DNA of 36,144 nt from Bacilli bacterium (GTDB taxonomy: Bacteria > Bacillota_I > Bacilli_A > ML615J-28 > CAG-698). Location: the NCBI GenBank assembly GCA_918272565.1, contig CAKJYW010000039.1:1-36144 (forward strand), read 5' to 3'. Below the pieces are notes generated by a model, which saw only the letters and a program-made list of their open reading frames with translations, made no database searches and was not told where the DNA came from. The stretch's first letter is position 1, and every line of letters starts with the position of its first letter. The translations under genes were made by a program, and so were the position numbers. Shown here one piece after another: positions 26,057-33,478 of this stretch.

Positions 26057-26581
26057 ATGAATAAATACAAAGAATATACAGGATTTAGAAAAGATAATGA
26101 ACAGTTGTTATCTTTGCTTAAGAAGAATAATTCTAAGATTTATGATTATTTTCTAGATGCTTTTAAAGTCTTAGGTCATATCGAATTATTAAGCGATAGA
26201 GATGAAGTAGATAGTGACTTAGAGGCAATCTTTGATGCCACATTCCCATTTTTGTTTGAAAGCTTTGAAACAGTAAAAGCTTTTTATGAAGGAATGTTTG
26301 ATAAAGATTATGAGAAGTTAAAAAAATACGAAGGTGTAATTACTTATTATTTGTTTGTTGAAGATTTGCTTATGATGCTTGAAGCCGAAAAGAAGTATCA
26401 AAAATATATTGGTCAAGTAGAAGCAATCTTACAAGAACTAGATGATATATTAGTTCATAATAAGTCTACATCTGGTGTTGTTGATAAGATGAATACGAAA
26501 TTAGAATTAGTTGCTATTAAAGATAGACCTATGACAATGCATGAGATTTTAGGTGAAATCGTTGATGAACTAAATTTGTAA
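26057..26581 (+). CDS. Helical cytosolic protein, unknown function
   Basis: A 174-residue acidic protein without signal peptide, membrane helix or any motif I recognise. The composition (Leu, Glu, Lys, Asp, Tyr) and heptad-like spacing suggest an all-helical fold. It starts one base after the YcxB-like gene, with GGGAG as ribosome site inside that gene's last codons, so it is probably cotranslated with it. A role together with the YcxB-like protein is possible but only positional. Confidence 0.7.
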   Translation: MNKYKEYTGFRKDNEQLLSLLKKNNSKIYDYFLDAFKVLGHIELLSDRDEVDSDLEAIFDATFPFLFESFETVKAFYEGMFDKDYEKLKKYEGVITYYLFVEDLLMMLEAEKKYQKYIGQVEAILQELDDILVHNKSTSGVVDKMNTKLELVAIKDRPMTMHEILGEIVDELNL

Positions 26582-26610
26582 AAAAAGAAGCGAGTGTTTA
26601 ACACTCGCTT
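26581..26610 (-). terminator. Terminator of DUF368 gene, possibly bidirectional
   Basis: AAGCGAGTGT (26588-26597) pairs with ACACTCGCTT (26601-26610) around the TTA that is the minus-strand stop codon. On the minus strand it is followed by CTTTTTT. On the plus strand the tail is weak (TCGTTT), so termination of the 26057 gene is less certain. Confidence 0.85.
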
Positions 26611-27509
26611 TCGTTTATTATTAATTCTTCCTCTGTTTCTTCTTTATGCTCATTCTTTTTCTTTTCTTGTTTGTTTATTAATATTCCAGCAACAATTCCA
26701 AGTAATAACATAATTGCACTTGTTATATAGATCCATACATTTGTAAAGTCGATTTCATATTTTTTGCTTGTTAGATAGATCATCGCAAATGGAGAACCAA
26801 CCAGTAGTCCAAGAATGGAACTATAAACTGCTGATGGAGCTTTTTTGAATGCAAATTTGATTATTTTTGATACTAAAATCAAACCTAAAACAACACCAAC
26901 TAAGAAGCATCCAAATAAAAGAGCATTTGACCAAAAATCATTTAATCTTATTACATTGTTTATAACTTGAATTGTTGGCTCATAGTAACCTATTGCCATC
27001 ATTATCATACTTCCACTAACACCTGGGATAATCATTGTTCCACTTCCGATTGATCCAACAACTACCATCATGATTAAAGATAGTGGACTAAGTGCAACTT
27101 CTTGGTTTTCACCAGCATTTAATAATGTTACAAAGACTAATACCCCAATTGCTATAATAAAACACAATACTTCTTTGAATTTGATTCCTCTTGATTTAAC
27201 ATCGTTAAATGTTTGAGGGATACCACATAGAACCAGACCAACAAAGAAGCATACTGCTTGAAGTGGGAAAGTTCTAAGCAAGTATGATACTGCTATAATA
27301 TTAACAACAAGTCCCATTAGTAGTCCAACAATCATGAAAAAGTCTTTCTTTAAGAACTTTATTGGATGTTTTGGGGCATCGCTAAAGTCTTCAATCATTC
27401 TATCATATATTTTAAGTATGATTGCTAGAGTTCCCATAGAAAAGCCGGGGATTGTTGAATCGAGGCCTAAAAGGAAACCTTTAATAAAATCTATTATTTT
27501 GTTTTTCAT
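26598..27509 (-). CDS. DUF368 membrane protein (undecaprenyl-phosphate translocase family)
   Basis: A polytopic membrane protein of the DUF368 family (PopT), members of which have been shown to flip undecaprenyl phosphate back across the membrane for reuse in cell-wall synthesis. The family signature GFLLGLDSTIPGFSMGTLAIIL near the N-terminus and the second half-repeat GSIGSGTMIIPGVSGSMIMMAIGYYEPTI are both present, with about eight hydrophobic stretches. I start it at ATG 27509, giving 303 residues. It has the ribosome site AAGGTGA, and the promoter -10 lies between it and an upstream in-frame ATG at 27569, which rules out the longer form. The C-terminal tail is Glu/Lys-rich. A single-gene unit. 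Confidence 0.9.
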   Translation of the reverse strand: MKNKIIDFIKGFLLGLDSTIPGFSMGTLAIILKIYDRMIEDFSDAPKHPIKFLKKDFFMIVGLLMGLVVNIIAVSYLLRTFPLQAVCFFVGLVLCGIPQTFNDVKSRGIKFKEVLCFIIAIGVLVFVTLLNAGENQEVALSPLSLIMMVVVGSIGSGTMIIPGVSGSMIMMAIGYYEPTIQVINNVIRLNDFWSNALLFGCFLVGVVLGLILVSKIIKFAFKKAPSAVYSSILGLLVGSPFAMIYLTSKKYEIDFTNVWIYITSAIMLLLGIVAGILINKQEKKKNEHKEETEEELIINESEC

Positions 27510-27764
27510 TTCATTCACCTTAGATATTATATCAAATTTAAGTGATAATCTCAATATTGTGTTTCGCAATTTGAAGTTTAAATTTATAAAAAAAGTAAAA
27601 ATAAATATCTTTTTTACACATTAAATATGGACTTAGAAATAAAAAAAAGATAGTAGATAATTGATAGCATATTTGTTAAAATGCAATAGAGAAAGGAATG
27701 TGATTGTTCAGCAAAGATCCGTTATTAGATAAAAATCTCATCTTGCTGTTTTCATTACACTATG
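27510..27764. other. Intergenic gap between DUF368 and the toxin-antitoxin promoter
   Basis: This is the longest gap in the window (about 310 bases between start codons). The left part holds the DUF368 promoter. The middle (27555-27690) is A/T-rich with long A-runs and shows no gene, tRNA or terminator. The right part holds the 30-codon stub and an imperfect stem-loop. Confidence 0.6.
27526..27554 (-). promoter_or_regulatory. Sigma-A promoter of DUF368 gene
   Basis: On the minus strand TTGAGA (27549-27554), a 17-base spacer and TATAAT (27526-27531). Transcription would begin only a few bases before the ribosome site, giving a very short leader. Confidence 0.7.
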
Positions 27765-27796
27765 TTGACATTGCACGAATTATAATGTATAATTAA
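27704..27796 (+). pseudogene. Possible 5' stub of a DUF4364-like regulator gene
   Basis: A short frame beginning at TTG 27704, after the ribosome-like AAAGGA (27692-27697), encodes FSKDPLLDKNLILLFSL and stops at 27796 after 30 residues. The opening resembles the start of DUF4364-family transcription regulators of Bacillota ('MFSxxPLxxNKLxLLY...'), which are normally about 170 residues. If right, only the first codons remain, with the toxin-antitoxin module directly following. The match is short and made from memory; it may be chance. An alternative for the same stretch is a small stem-loop (27709-27718 with 27740-27748, then TTTT). Confidence 0.25.
27765..27794 (+). promoter_or_regulatory. 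Consensus promoter and palindromic operator of the toxin-antitoxin pair
   Basis: TTGACA (27765-27770), a 17-base spacer and TATAAT (27788-27793) form a perfect sigma-A promoter. A palindrome AATTATA-ATG-TATAATT (27778-27794) lies across the -10 box. DinJ-type antitoxins bind such sites through their ribbon-helix-helix N-terminus to repress their own operon, so this is the likely operator. Confidence 0.7.
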
Positions 27797-27820
27797 AGTG
27801 TGAAAAAAGGAGTGAAACTA

Positions 27821-28090
27821 ATGACTACAAATTTGAATATTAGAACAGAAAAAGAGATAAAAGAAAAATCAGATAGAATATTTGCTGAACTGGGTTTGAC
27901 AATGACATCTGCTATTAATATGTTTTTAAGAGCTACAATTAGGGAAAATGGAATACCATTTAGTTTAAAACTTGATGTTCCAAATGAAACTACGAAAGAA
28001 GCAATTGAAGAGGGAAGAAAAAAGGCTTATGATAAAAATGAAAAAAGCTTTTCTTCAATTGAGGATTTGAGGAAGGAACTTGACATTTGA
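27821..28090 (+). CDS. RelB/DinJ-family antitoxin
   Basis: An 89-residue antitoxin. The ribbon-helix-helix N-terminus TNLNIRTEKEIKEKSDRIFAELGLTMTSAINMFLRATIRENGIPF (3-47) is the standard RelB/DinJ pattern. The C-terminal part (48-89), rich in Glu/Lys, would wrap and block the toxin. I use ATG 27821, 8 bases after AAAGGAG; the GTG at 27800 lies upstream of that site. The gene overlaps the toxin by 4 bases. The complex should repress the promoter just upstream. Confidence 0.9.
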   Translation: MTTNLNIRTEKEIKEKSDRIFAELGLTMTSAINMFLRATIRENGIPFSLKLDVPNETTKEAIEEGRKKAYDKNEKSFSSIEDLRKELDI

Positions 28091-28368
28091 CGAAATACGC
28101 AGTTAGATTTACAAACCGCTTCAAAAAAGATTTAAAACTTGCTAAAAAGCAGAAAAGGAATACCAATAATCTTGTAGAAGTGATTGATAAACTAGCTTGT
28201 GGGGATATATTAGAAGAAAGATATCATGACCATGTTTTAAGTGGCAATTACGCAGGAGCAAGAGAATGTCATATTGAACCGGATTGGTTACTTATATATG
28301 AAACGTTTGATGATGTTCTTGTGTTGTTGCTTTATAGACTTGGATCACATTCTGAATTATTTAAATGA
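28087..28368 (+). CDS. YafQ-type mRNA interferase toxin
   Basis: A ribosome-dependent endoribonuclease toxin of the RelE/YafQ superfamily, 93 residues. The residues matching the catalytic set of E. coli YafQ are in place: H49 in HDHVLSG, H62 and D66 in ECHIEPDWLLIYE, and H88 in RLGSHSELFK. The toxin therefore looks intact. It starts with TTG at 28087, which overlaps the antitoxin stop (TTGA) and gives weak, coupled translation, a normal way to keep toxin below antitoxin. The module lies in a strain-variable-looking spot between DUF368 and lysS. Confidence 0.9.
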   Translation: MTKYAVRFTNRFKKDLKLAKKQKRNTNNLVEVIDKLACGDILEERYHDHVLSGNYAGARECHIEPDWLLIYETFDDVLVLLLYRLGSHSELFK

Positions 28369-28373
28369 AATAA

Positions 28374-28411
28374 TAAAAAAATACGCTACTAGTTTTCTAG
28401 TAGCGCTTTTT
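28374..28411. terminator. Bidirectional terminator (toxin / lysS)
   Basis: CGCTACTAG (28384-28392) pairs with CTAGTAGCG (28397-28405) around TTTT, with an A-run before (28374-28381) and CTTTTTG after. It serves the toxin on the plus strand and lysS on the minus strand. Confidence 0.92.
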
Positions 28412-28412
28412 G

Positions 28413-29912
28413 TTATTTAACGTTTCTCATGTGTGGGAATAGTAAGACATCACGAATTGAATCTGCTTGTCCTAGTAACATTACTAATCTATCGATTCCA
28501 ATTCCTAGTCCACCAGTTGGAGGCATACCATATTCAAGTGCTTCAACATAGTCAGTATCCATCTCACATGCTTCATCGTTTCCTAAGTCTTTTTCTTTTA
28601 ATTGATTTAGGAATCTTTCTTTTTGGTCAATTGGATCGTTTAATTCAGAGAAGGCATTACCATATTCATGTCCTTTAATGAATAATTCGAATCTTTCTGT
28701 GAATCTCTCATCTTTTGCTTTCTTGGCAAGTGGAGAGATTTCTAGTGGATGACCATAAACAAATGTTGGTTGGATTAGAGTATCTTCAACATACTTTTCG
28801 AAGAATAAGTTGACGATATGTCCATATGTTCTTTCGTGTTTTCCAACAGGGATTTCGTGTTCTTTAGCAAGTTCTAATAATTCATCTAAGTCGTTTTTGT
28901 TCCAGAAGTCGATACCAGTTACTTCTTTAATAGCATCAACCATATGGATTCGCTTGAACTTTTCGCCTAAGTGGATTTCTTCACCATCACAGATGACATC
29001 AGTTTTGCCTAATACTTCAAATGTTACTTGGTGGAATAAATCTTCGATTAGATCCATTATTCCTTCCATATCACTATATGCAAGGTAGGCTTCAACTGTA
29101 GTAAACTCAGGGTTATGCATTGAGTCCATACCCTCATTTCTAAATAGTCTTCCTATTTCATATACTGCTTCCATTCCACCAACGATTAATCTCTTAAGTG
29201 GAAGTTCAGTAGCTATTCTTAGGTAGAAGTTCATATCTAGAGCGTTGTGATGAGTAACAAATGGACGGGCAGCAGCTCCACCTAGGATAGGTTGTAAAAT
29301 AGGAGTTTCTACTTCAACAAATCCTCTTTCATCAAAGAAGTGTTGGATTGCTCTAATTACTCTAGGGCGAAGGAATGCAAGACGCTTGCTTTCTTCATTT
29401 ACAATTAGATCAACATAACGATGACGTCTAGCTTCTTCCTTGTCTTGAAGTCCATGGAACTTTTCAGGAAGAGGACGTAGAGCCTTAGATAGATGAGTAT
29501 ATTCATTTGCTCTTAAAGTGATTTCACCAGTATCAGTTCTAATTACTTGTCCTTTGATACCTACGATATCACCAATATCGCTCTTTTTAAAGATTTCATA
29601 TTGTTCTTCACCGATATTATCAAGTCTTACATAGATTTGAAGAAGACCAAATTTATCTTGAATGTGCATAAAACCTGCTTTTCCACTTCTACGTTTAGAC
29701 ATAATACGTCCCGCAACGCTTTCAGTAACACTTAGTTCTTCAAGCTCTTCTTTAGTGTTCTTTTCAAATCTTGTCTTAATATCTAATGAGTTTGATGTAC
29801 GTATATACTTGTGTCCAAATGGGTCAATGCCACTATCTTTTAGCATTTGCATTTTCTCACGACGTACTTTTTCTTGATCGGTTAAATTAGTCACATTTAA
29901 CTTTTCTTCCAT
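28413..29912 (-). CDS. lysS: Lysyl-tRNA synthetase (class II)
   Basis: Charges tRNA-Lys with lysine in the cytosol. An N-terminal OB-fold anticodon-binding domain (about 50-150: [22 protein letters not shown]) precedes the class II catalytic domain. Motif 1 region [17 protein letters not shown], motif 2 [20 protein letters not shown] and motif 3 [15 protein letters not shown] are all present, and the end [13 protein letters not shown] is typical. ATG 29912 gives 499 residues with GAGGTGA as ribosome site. The ATG at 29933 is rejected because it lies next to the -10 box. No T-box leader is present in the short upstream region. Confidence 0.96.
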   Translation of the reverse strand: MEEKLNVTNLTDQEKVRREKMQMLKDSGIDPFGHKYIRTSNSLDIKTRFEKNTKEELEELSVTESVAGRIMSKRRSGKAGFMHIQDKFGLLQIYVRLDNIGEEQYEIFKKSDIGDIVGIKGQVIRTDTGEITLRANEYTHLSKALRPLPEKFHGLQDKEEARRHRYVDLIVNEESKRLAFLRPRVIRAIQHFFDERGFVEVETPILQPILGGAAARPFVTHHNALDMNFYLRIATELPLKRLIVGGMEAVYEIGRLFRNEGMDSMHNPEFTTVEAYLAYSDMEGIMDLIEDLFHQVTFEVLGKTDVICDGEEIHLGEKFKRIHMVDAIKEVTGIDFWNKNDLDELLELAKEHEIPVGKHERTYGHIVNLFFEKYVEDTLIQPTFVYGHPLEISPLAKKAKDERFTERFELFIKGHEYGNAFSELNDPIDQKERFLNQLKEKDLGNDEACEMDTDYVEALEYGMPPTGGLGIGIDRLVMLLGQADSIRDVLLFPHMRNVK

Positions 29913-29933
29913 TTTAATCACCTCGTATTTCAT

Positions 29934-29962
29934 ATTATACCAAAAATAAGACTTTTAAGCAA
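29934..29962 (-). promoter_or_regulatory. Promoter of lysS
   Basis: On the minus strand TTGCTT (29957-29962), a 17-base spacer and TATAAT (29934-29939) with extended TGG. The leader before the ribosome site is only about 10 bases. Confidence 0.65.
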
Positions 29963-30002
29963 TAAAAAAATGTAAGGGTAACGTGTCGCTTGCCTTACAT
30001 TT
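29963..30002 (-). terminator. Terminator of GH18 lipoprotein gene
   Basis: ATGTAAGG (29970-29977) pairs with CCTTACAT (29993-30000) across a 15-base loop. On the minus strand seven Ts follow. Confidence 0.8.
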
Positions 30003-30009
30003 TCATTTG

Positions 30010-31680
30010 TTATTTATTAAATCCTTCTTTGATTGATAGAAGTAGCTCATCTGTTAGATAGTCGCATCCCCACTCCCAATACATTAAACCTCCCATACCT
30101 TCTTCCATGCAATATTTGCATTTAGCAATTAGGCTTCTTGGGTTATCAAATGATATGAATACTGTTCCATCAGTTGAAAGTAAGTATGGCTCTTCGCATC
30201 TAGTATCGTAATATAAGTTGTAATCAGGGTTATTCAGATAGTTTTTGATTAAATTGTTATAAAGGATTGTTCCACTTGCTTTAAATGCTCCATCTGTTAG
30301 GACTTGCTTTTGACCATAGAAAGCAGCTCCCCAAATCATTTTGCTATTTGGTACACCCTTATCTTGATAGATTTTAGCACTTTCTGCAATCGAGCAGCTA
30401 TCCATTGTTCTACCAACTTTATTTACTTTATCATTGTATGAAGTATTTTTATATAGCGCTGTGTGATAATAGCCGCTATGAGAAACCATACTATAAGTCA
30501 TAATGTTAATGTAATCTAAATAGTTGATTGAATTTTCAATATCAAATCTACCACTACTCCACTTACCACCAGCTACAGCTGCTGTTAATAAGTGGTTAGG
30601 GTTATTAGCTTTAATAGCACTATATACTTCTTTACAAAGAAGTGTGAAATTTTGTGACTCACTTGATTTTGGTGTTTCCCAGTCAAAGTCGATTCCATCT
30701 AGACCTAATTCGTTTATTAGATTAACTAGATTCCTTGCTGCAGCTTTACGTGTAGCTTCACTACTAGCAACAGTCGAGAAGGTTTCAGCTTTATTAAAGG
30801 AAGCTAAAACGTAGATTCCTTTTTCTTTACATTTAGGAATTATGTAATTTAACATCTTCGATTTGATTGGATTATTAATCGAGCCATCTGCGTTAAATGT
30901 CAAGAAGCAACAAAAGACGATATCATTTACTTCAAAGAAAGCATCAGTTACTTTATCAAAGTTACGATAGATGTAGCCAGCTATGATATTCTTTAATTCT
31001 TTATATCCTTTTACCCTGACTTCTAGTTCAACTGTTTTCTTTTGGTTATTTAAATTGATCATAGCAGTTAACCTCACAACTACTTCTTTATAATTAATTG
31101 TATATTTACCTTCTTTATTTAATCTTAAAGGATTAGAACTACTCCAAGAGATTGAAGCGTCATTATATGAAGTTATTAGTTCTATATCTTCACTAACTAA
31201 AATATCACTATATTTATTAATTAAGAATTCAGCTACTTCGTCAATTTCTCTTGTATCTTCTTTATATATCGCTTTATCTACTCTATATTTTTCACCATTA
31301 ATTTCTTTATATTCAGTTACTACTTCAATAAAGATATATCCGTCGTACTCTGGTGGTGCCATTTCTAATATTTCACTATCAGAATAAACATCAAATTCAG
31401 CGACTAATTCTTCATTAAGTCCATATAAAGTGTAGTGATATAGAAGATAAGGTTCAGTGTTTTCTTCTTCCTTTTCATCAGGAGGAGTTTCTTCTTCACC
31501 ACTAGAAGGATTATCTATTTCTTCAGTTTCTTTATTGTCTTCTTCTTTATCTTTATCATCAATTACAACTGGAGTAGGTGGATCGTCCGTATTTTTATTA
31601 TCAGTTGGTGTAACCTCTTTACATGAAGTTAAAAGAAGTAAGAAAAGAAGAAACAAACAAACAAATATATATCTTTTCAT
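30010..31680 (-). CDS. GH18-family glycosidase lipoprotein
   Basis: A 556-residue surface lipoprotein with signal peptide 1-19 and lipobox LTSC (Cys 20). An acidic Asp/Glu/Pro linker runs to about 76. A small unidentified beta domain (78-142) is followed by an atrophied Ig-like domain (about 143-225, ISWSSSNPLRLNKEGKYTI). The GH18 barrel runs from about 230 to the end, with the catalytic motif DGIDFDWE at 328-335; E335 is the proton donor. GH18 enzymes cleave chitin or related beta-1,4-GlcNAc polymers, including endo-acting forms on N-glycans and peptidoglycan-like substrates; which applies here is open. ATG 31680 is chosen for its lipoprotein signal and GAGGTAA site; the frame extends upstream to 31818, but that part overlaps the neighbouring gene. 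Confidence 0.88.
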   Translation of the reverse strand: MKRYIFVCLFLLFLLLLTSCKEVTPTDNKNTDDPPTPVVIDDKDKEEDNKETEEIDNPSSGEEETPPDEKEEENTEPYLLYHYTLYGLNEELVAEFDVYSDSEILEMAPPEYDGYIFIEVVTEYKEINGEKYRVDKAIYKEDTREIDEVAEFLINKYSDILVSEDIELITSYNDASISWSSSNPLRLNKEGKYTINYKEVVVRLTAMINLNNQKKTVELEVRVKGYKELKNIIAGYIYRNFDKVTDAFFEVNDIVFCCFLTFNADGSINNPIKSKMLNYIIPKCKEKGIYVLASFNKAETFSTVASSEATRKAAARNLVNLINELGLDGIDFDWETPKSSESQNFTLLCKEVYSAIKANNPNHLLTAAVAGGKWSSGRFDIENSINYLDYINIMTYSMVSHSGYYHTALYKNTSYNDKVNKVGRTMDSCSIAESAKIYQDKGVPNSKMIWGAAFYGQKQVLTDGAFKASGTILYNNLIKNYLNNPDYNLYYDTRCEEPYLLSTDGTVFISFDNPRSLIAKCKYCMEEGMGGLMYWEWGCDYLTDELLLSIKEGFNK

Positions 31681-31703
31681 ACAAATTACCTCATAACTAT
31701 AAT

Positions 31704-31735
31704 AACAAAAAACGGAACATTTTTCAATGTTCCTA
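31704..31735 (-). terminator. Terminator of acyltransferase gene
   Basis: GGAACATT (31714-31721) pairs with AATGTTCC (31726-31733). Read on the minus strand the T-run GTTTTTTG follows. It touches the stop codon. Confidence 0.85.
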
Positions 31736-33037
31736 TTTGTCAGTTTCTTCATACATCCAACTATTCCATGGAAAATTCTTCCAAGTGTTAACGTGAAGAC
31801 GATGAAGTTCTTCAACACTTACTAATACTTTACCATTAGCTCCAGGGCGTTTAGGGTAGAATTCATACCATTCTCCATCAACATACCAGCCGAAGTGAGT
31901 TGTGTCAGTTACGATTGCGGGTGAGAAGACAGTTTTATAATCTAGGGTGAAATTAAATTCTTTACCATCTTTTGTACCATTATAGTGGACACCTTCGTGA
32001 TCAATAGTTAAAGTTCCATGACCACAGATTTCAGTTGTCTTTTTATCTTTTAACCATTTGTAGTCAGGAATATTACCTAAATCAACTTCTTCAGTGAATG
32101 AATAGTTTGGATTTTTTCTTATTTCTTTAATAGTTTCAACTCTTTCCCATTCAACCCATTTAGATGGAGTGTATGGGAAATATGAATTTTCAGTTGGTAC
32201 GAACTCATAATAGTCGTTAATTTCTGCTTTGTTCCCGCAAGCTTCACACCAAATAGTGTTATTATCAACTCTCATTGTTAGTTCCTTACCACACTTAGGG
32301 CACTTATAACACAAAGTATCAAGGTTAGTAGCCATTCCACCTTTGTTCTTCCATTTTTGTGGATTAGCTTTTTGCCAATCGTATTCGTCGTGTTTAAATG
32401 CTAAATTGATTTTATCTTCAATTTCTTGTGCTGATAGTTTTTCTAAATCCTCGCTAGAAAACATTAGCTTAAGTGTAGCATAAGTATTAGCGTAACGCTC
32501 ATCTAAGCACATTTTGGTTGTTGTTAAGTATTGTCCACGCAATTCTAAGAAATACACAGGGATTTTATGATGCTTAAACAAATGACCAGTTCCTGGAATG
32601 ATTGGTTGGTTAGTTCCATATATTGAACTCATTCCTTCGGGAGCCAAACAGATGACACCATTTTGTTTGATTATTGATTTCATTCCTTTTATTGATATTA
32701 AATCATTAGAATAAATCTTTTTAGGAATGACATTATTAAGTTTAAAAACAGTATGTAAATGACTTCTAAAGAATTCATTGTATCCTGCAACAATATTAAT
32801 TCTTCTAGGGTATGCAGCTTCTAAGCAGTAAGCATGATCTACACGAGATAGATGGTTAAAGATTAAAAAGCATGGGCCTTTACAATCATTTATGTCATCT
32901 ATTATTTCAATATGTGGTTTGTATTTCTTAATAATGAATAATTTATCTAAAAAATAATATAACCAATAATAAAATCTATTTGTTATTTTAAATTTTCTTT
33001 GAGTTAGTTTTTGTTTGTTTGTTAGTTTTTCTTTCAT
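31733..33037 (-). CDS. PlsC-like acyltransferase fused to a zinc ribbon
   Basis: A 434-residue protein. Residues about 40-230 form a PlsC/LPLAT-type acyltransferase: NHLSRVD at 61-67 is the NHx4D catalytic motif (with His and Asp kept), and LAPEGMSS at 131-138 is the Glu-Gly substrate motif. Such enzymes add an acyl chain to lysophosphatidic acid or related lipids at the membrane. Residues 243-270 (CYKCPKCG...WCEACGNK) carry two CxxC pairs, C246/C249 and C264/C267, as in a zinc ribbon. The 160-residue C-terminal part (aromatic-rich) is unknown to me. PlsC proteins normally end after the acyltransferase domain, so this is a fusion. The N-terminus is Lys/Arg/Gln-rich and may lie on the membrane surface. 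Ribosome site AAAGGAGG. Confidence 0.85.
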   Translation of the reverse strand: MKEKLTNKQKLTQRKFKITNRFYYWLYYFLDKLFIIKKYKPHIEIIDDINDCKGPCFLIFNHLSRVDHAYCLEAAYPRRINIVAGYNEFFRSHLHTVFKLNNVIPKKIYSNDLISIKGMKSIIKQNGVICLAPEGMSSIYGTNQPIIPGTGHLFKHHKIPVYFLELRGQYLTTTKMCLDERYANTYATLKLMFSSEDLEKLSAQEIEDKINLAFKHDEYDWQKANPQKWKNKGGMATNLDTLCYKCPKCGKELTMRVDNNTIWCEACGNKAEINDYYEFVPTENSYFPYTPSKWVEWERVETIKEIRKNPNYSFTEEVDLGNIPDYKWLKDKKTTEICGHGTLTIDHEGVHYNGTKDGKEFNFTLDYKTVFSPAIVTDTTHFGWYVDGEWYEFYPKRPGANGKVLVSVEELHRLHVNTWKNFPWNSWMYEETDK

Positions 33038-33125
33038 ATAGGATTTCCTCCTTTAAATATAATACTAAAAAATGGTCTTAAATACTATTTTAATAATATC
33101 CATAATTTTAGAAAATGTTGATTAA

Positions 33126-33154
33126 ATAAAAAAACTTTGATATTTCTATCAAAG
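33126..33154 (-). terminator. Terminator of the tRNA unit
   Basis: CTTTGATA (33135-33142) pairs with TATCAAAG (33147-33154) around TTTC. On the minus strand seven Ts follow the stem. Confidence 0.92.
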
Positions 33155-33167
33155 CTAATTATCGAAA

Positions 33168-33242
33168 TGGCAGGACTTACTGGATTCGAACCAGTGAATG
33201 TGGGAGTCAAAGTCCCATGCCTTACCGCTTGGCTAAAGTCCT
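33168..33242 (-). tRNA. tRNA-Gln (anticodon TTG)
   Basis: Read on the minus strand, a 75-base cloverleaf. Acceptor arm AGGACTT with AAGTCCT, D-arm GCC...GGC, anticodon stem TGGGA/TCCCA with loop CTTTGAC (anticodon TTG), T-arm ACTGG-TTCGAAT-CCAGT, discriminator G, encoded CCA. All arms pair fully. Confidence 0.96.
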
Positions 33243-33249
33243 AAAAAAA

Positions 33250-33334
33250 TGGTGGAAAGGAGTGGATTCGAACCACCGAACTCGGAGAGAGTGGATTTAC
33301 AGTCCACCGCGTTTAGCCACTTCGCTACCTTTCC
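33250..33334 (-). tRNA. tRNA-Tyr (anticodon GTA)
   Basis: Read on the minus strand, an 85-base class II tRNA. Acceptor GGAAAGG with CCTTTCC, anticodon stem-loop GTGGACTGTAAATCCAC (anticodon GTA), long variable arm, T-loop TTCGAAT, discriminator A, encoded CCA. It is the first gene of the two-tRNA unit, 7 bases before tRNA-Gln. Confidence 0.96.
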
Positions 33335-33350
33335 ATTCATTTGCTTTATT

Positions 33351-33379
33351 ATTATACTTCAAAATGATAAAAAAAGCAA
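33351..33379 (-). promoter_or_regulatory. Promoter of the tRNA-Tyr/tRNA-Gln unit
   Basis: On the minus strand TTGCTT (33374-33379), a 17-base spacer and TATAAT (33351-33356), 16 bases before the mature tRNA-Tyr start. Confidence 0.75.
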
Positions 33380-33406
33380 GTGTTAATTAAAAAAACATTA
33401 ATAAAA

Positions 33407-33435
33407 TTGAGAAAACGTAATCATTATAGTATAAT
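33407..33435 (+). promoter_or_regulatory. Promoter of GGDEF gene
   Basis: TTGAGA (33407-33412), a 17-base spacer and TATAAT (33430-33435), about 44 bases before the start codon. Confidence 0.7.
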
Positions 33436-33478
33436 ATTATTATGTATGATACAATAACTTTGTAAGAAGATGATAATT

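Noticed and set aside
29913-30009. T-box or other leader control of lysS
   Set aside because: The promoter is only about 25 bases from the start codon, leaving no room for a T-box.
31681-31818. N-terminal extension of the GH18 protein to an ATG at 31818
   Set aside because: It would bury the lipoprotein signal peptide, overlap the acyltransferase gene and include its terminator; the ATG at 31680 has a good ribosome site.
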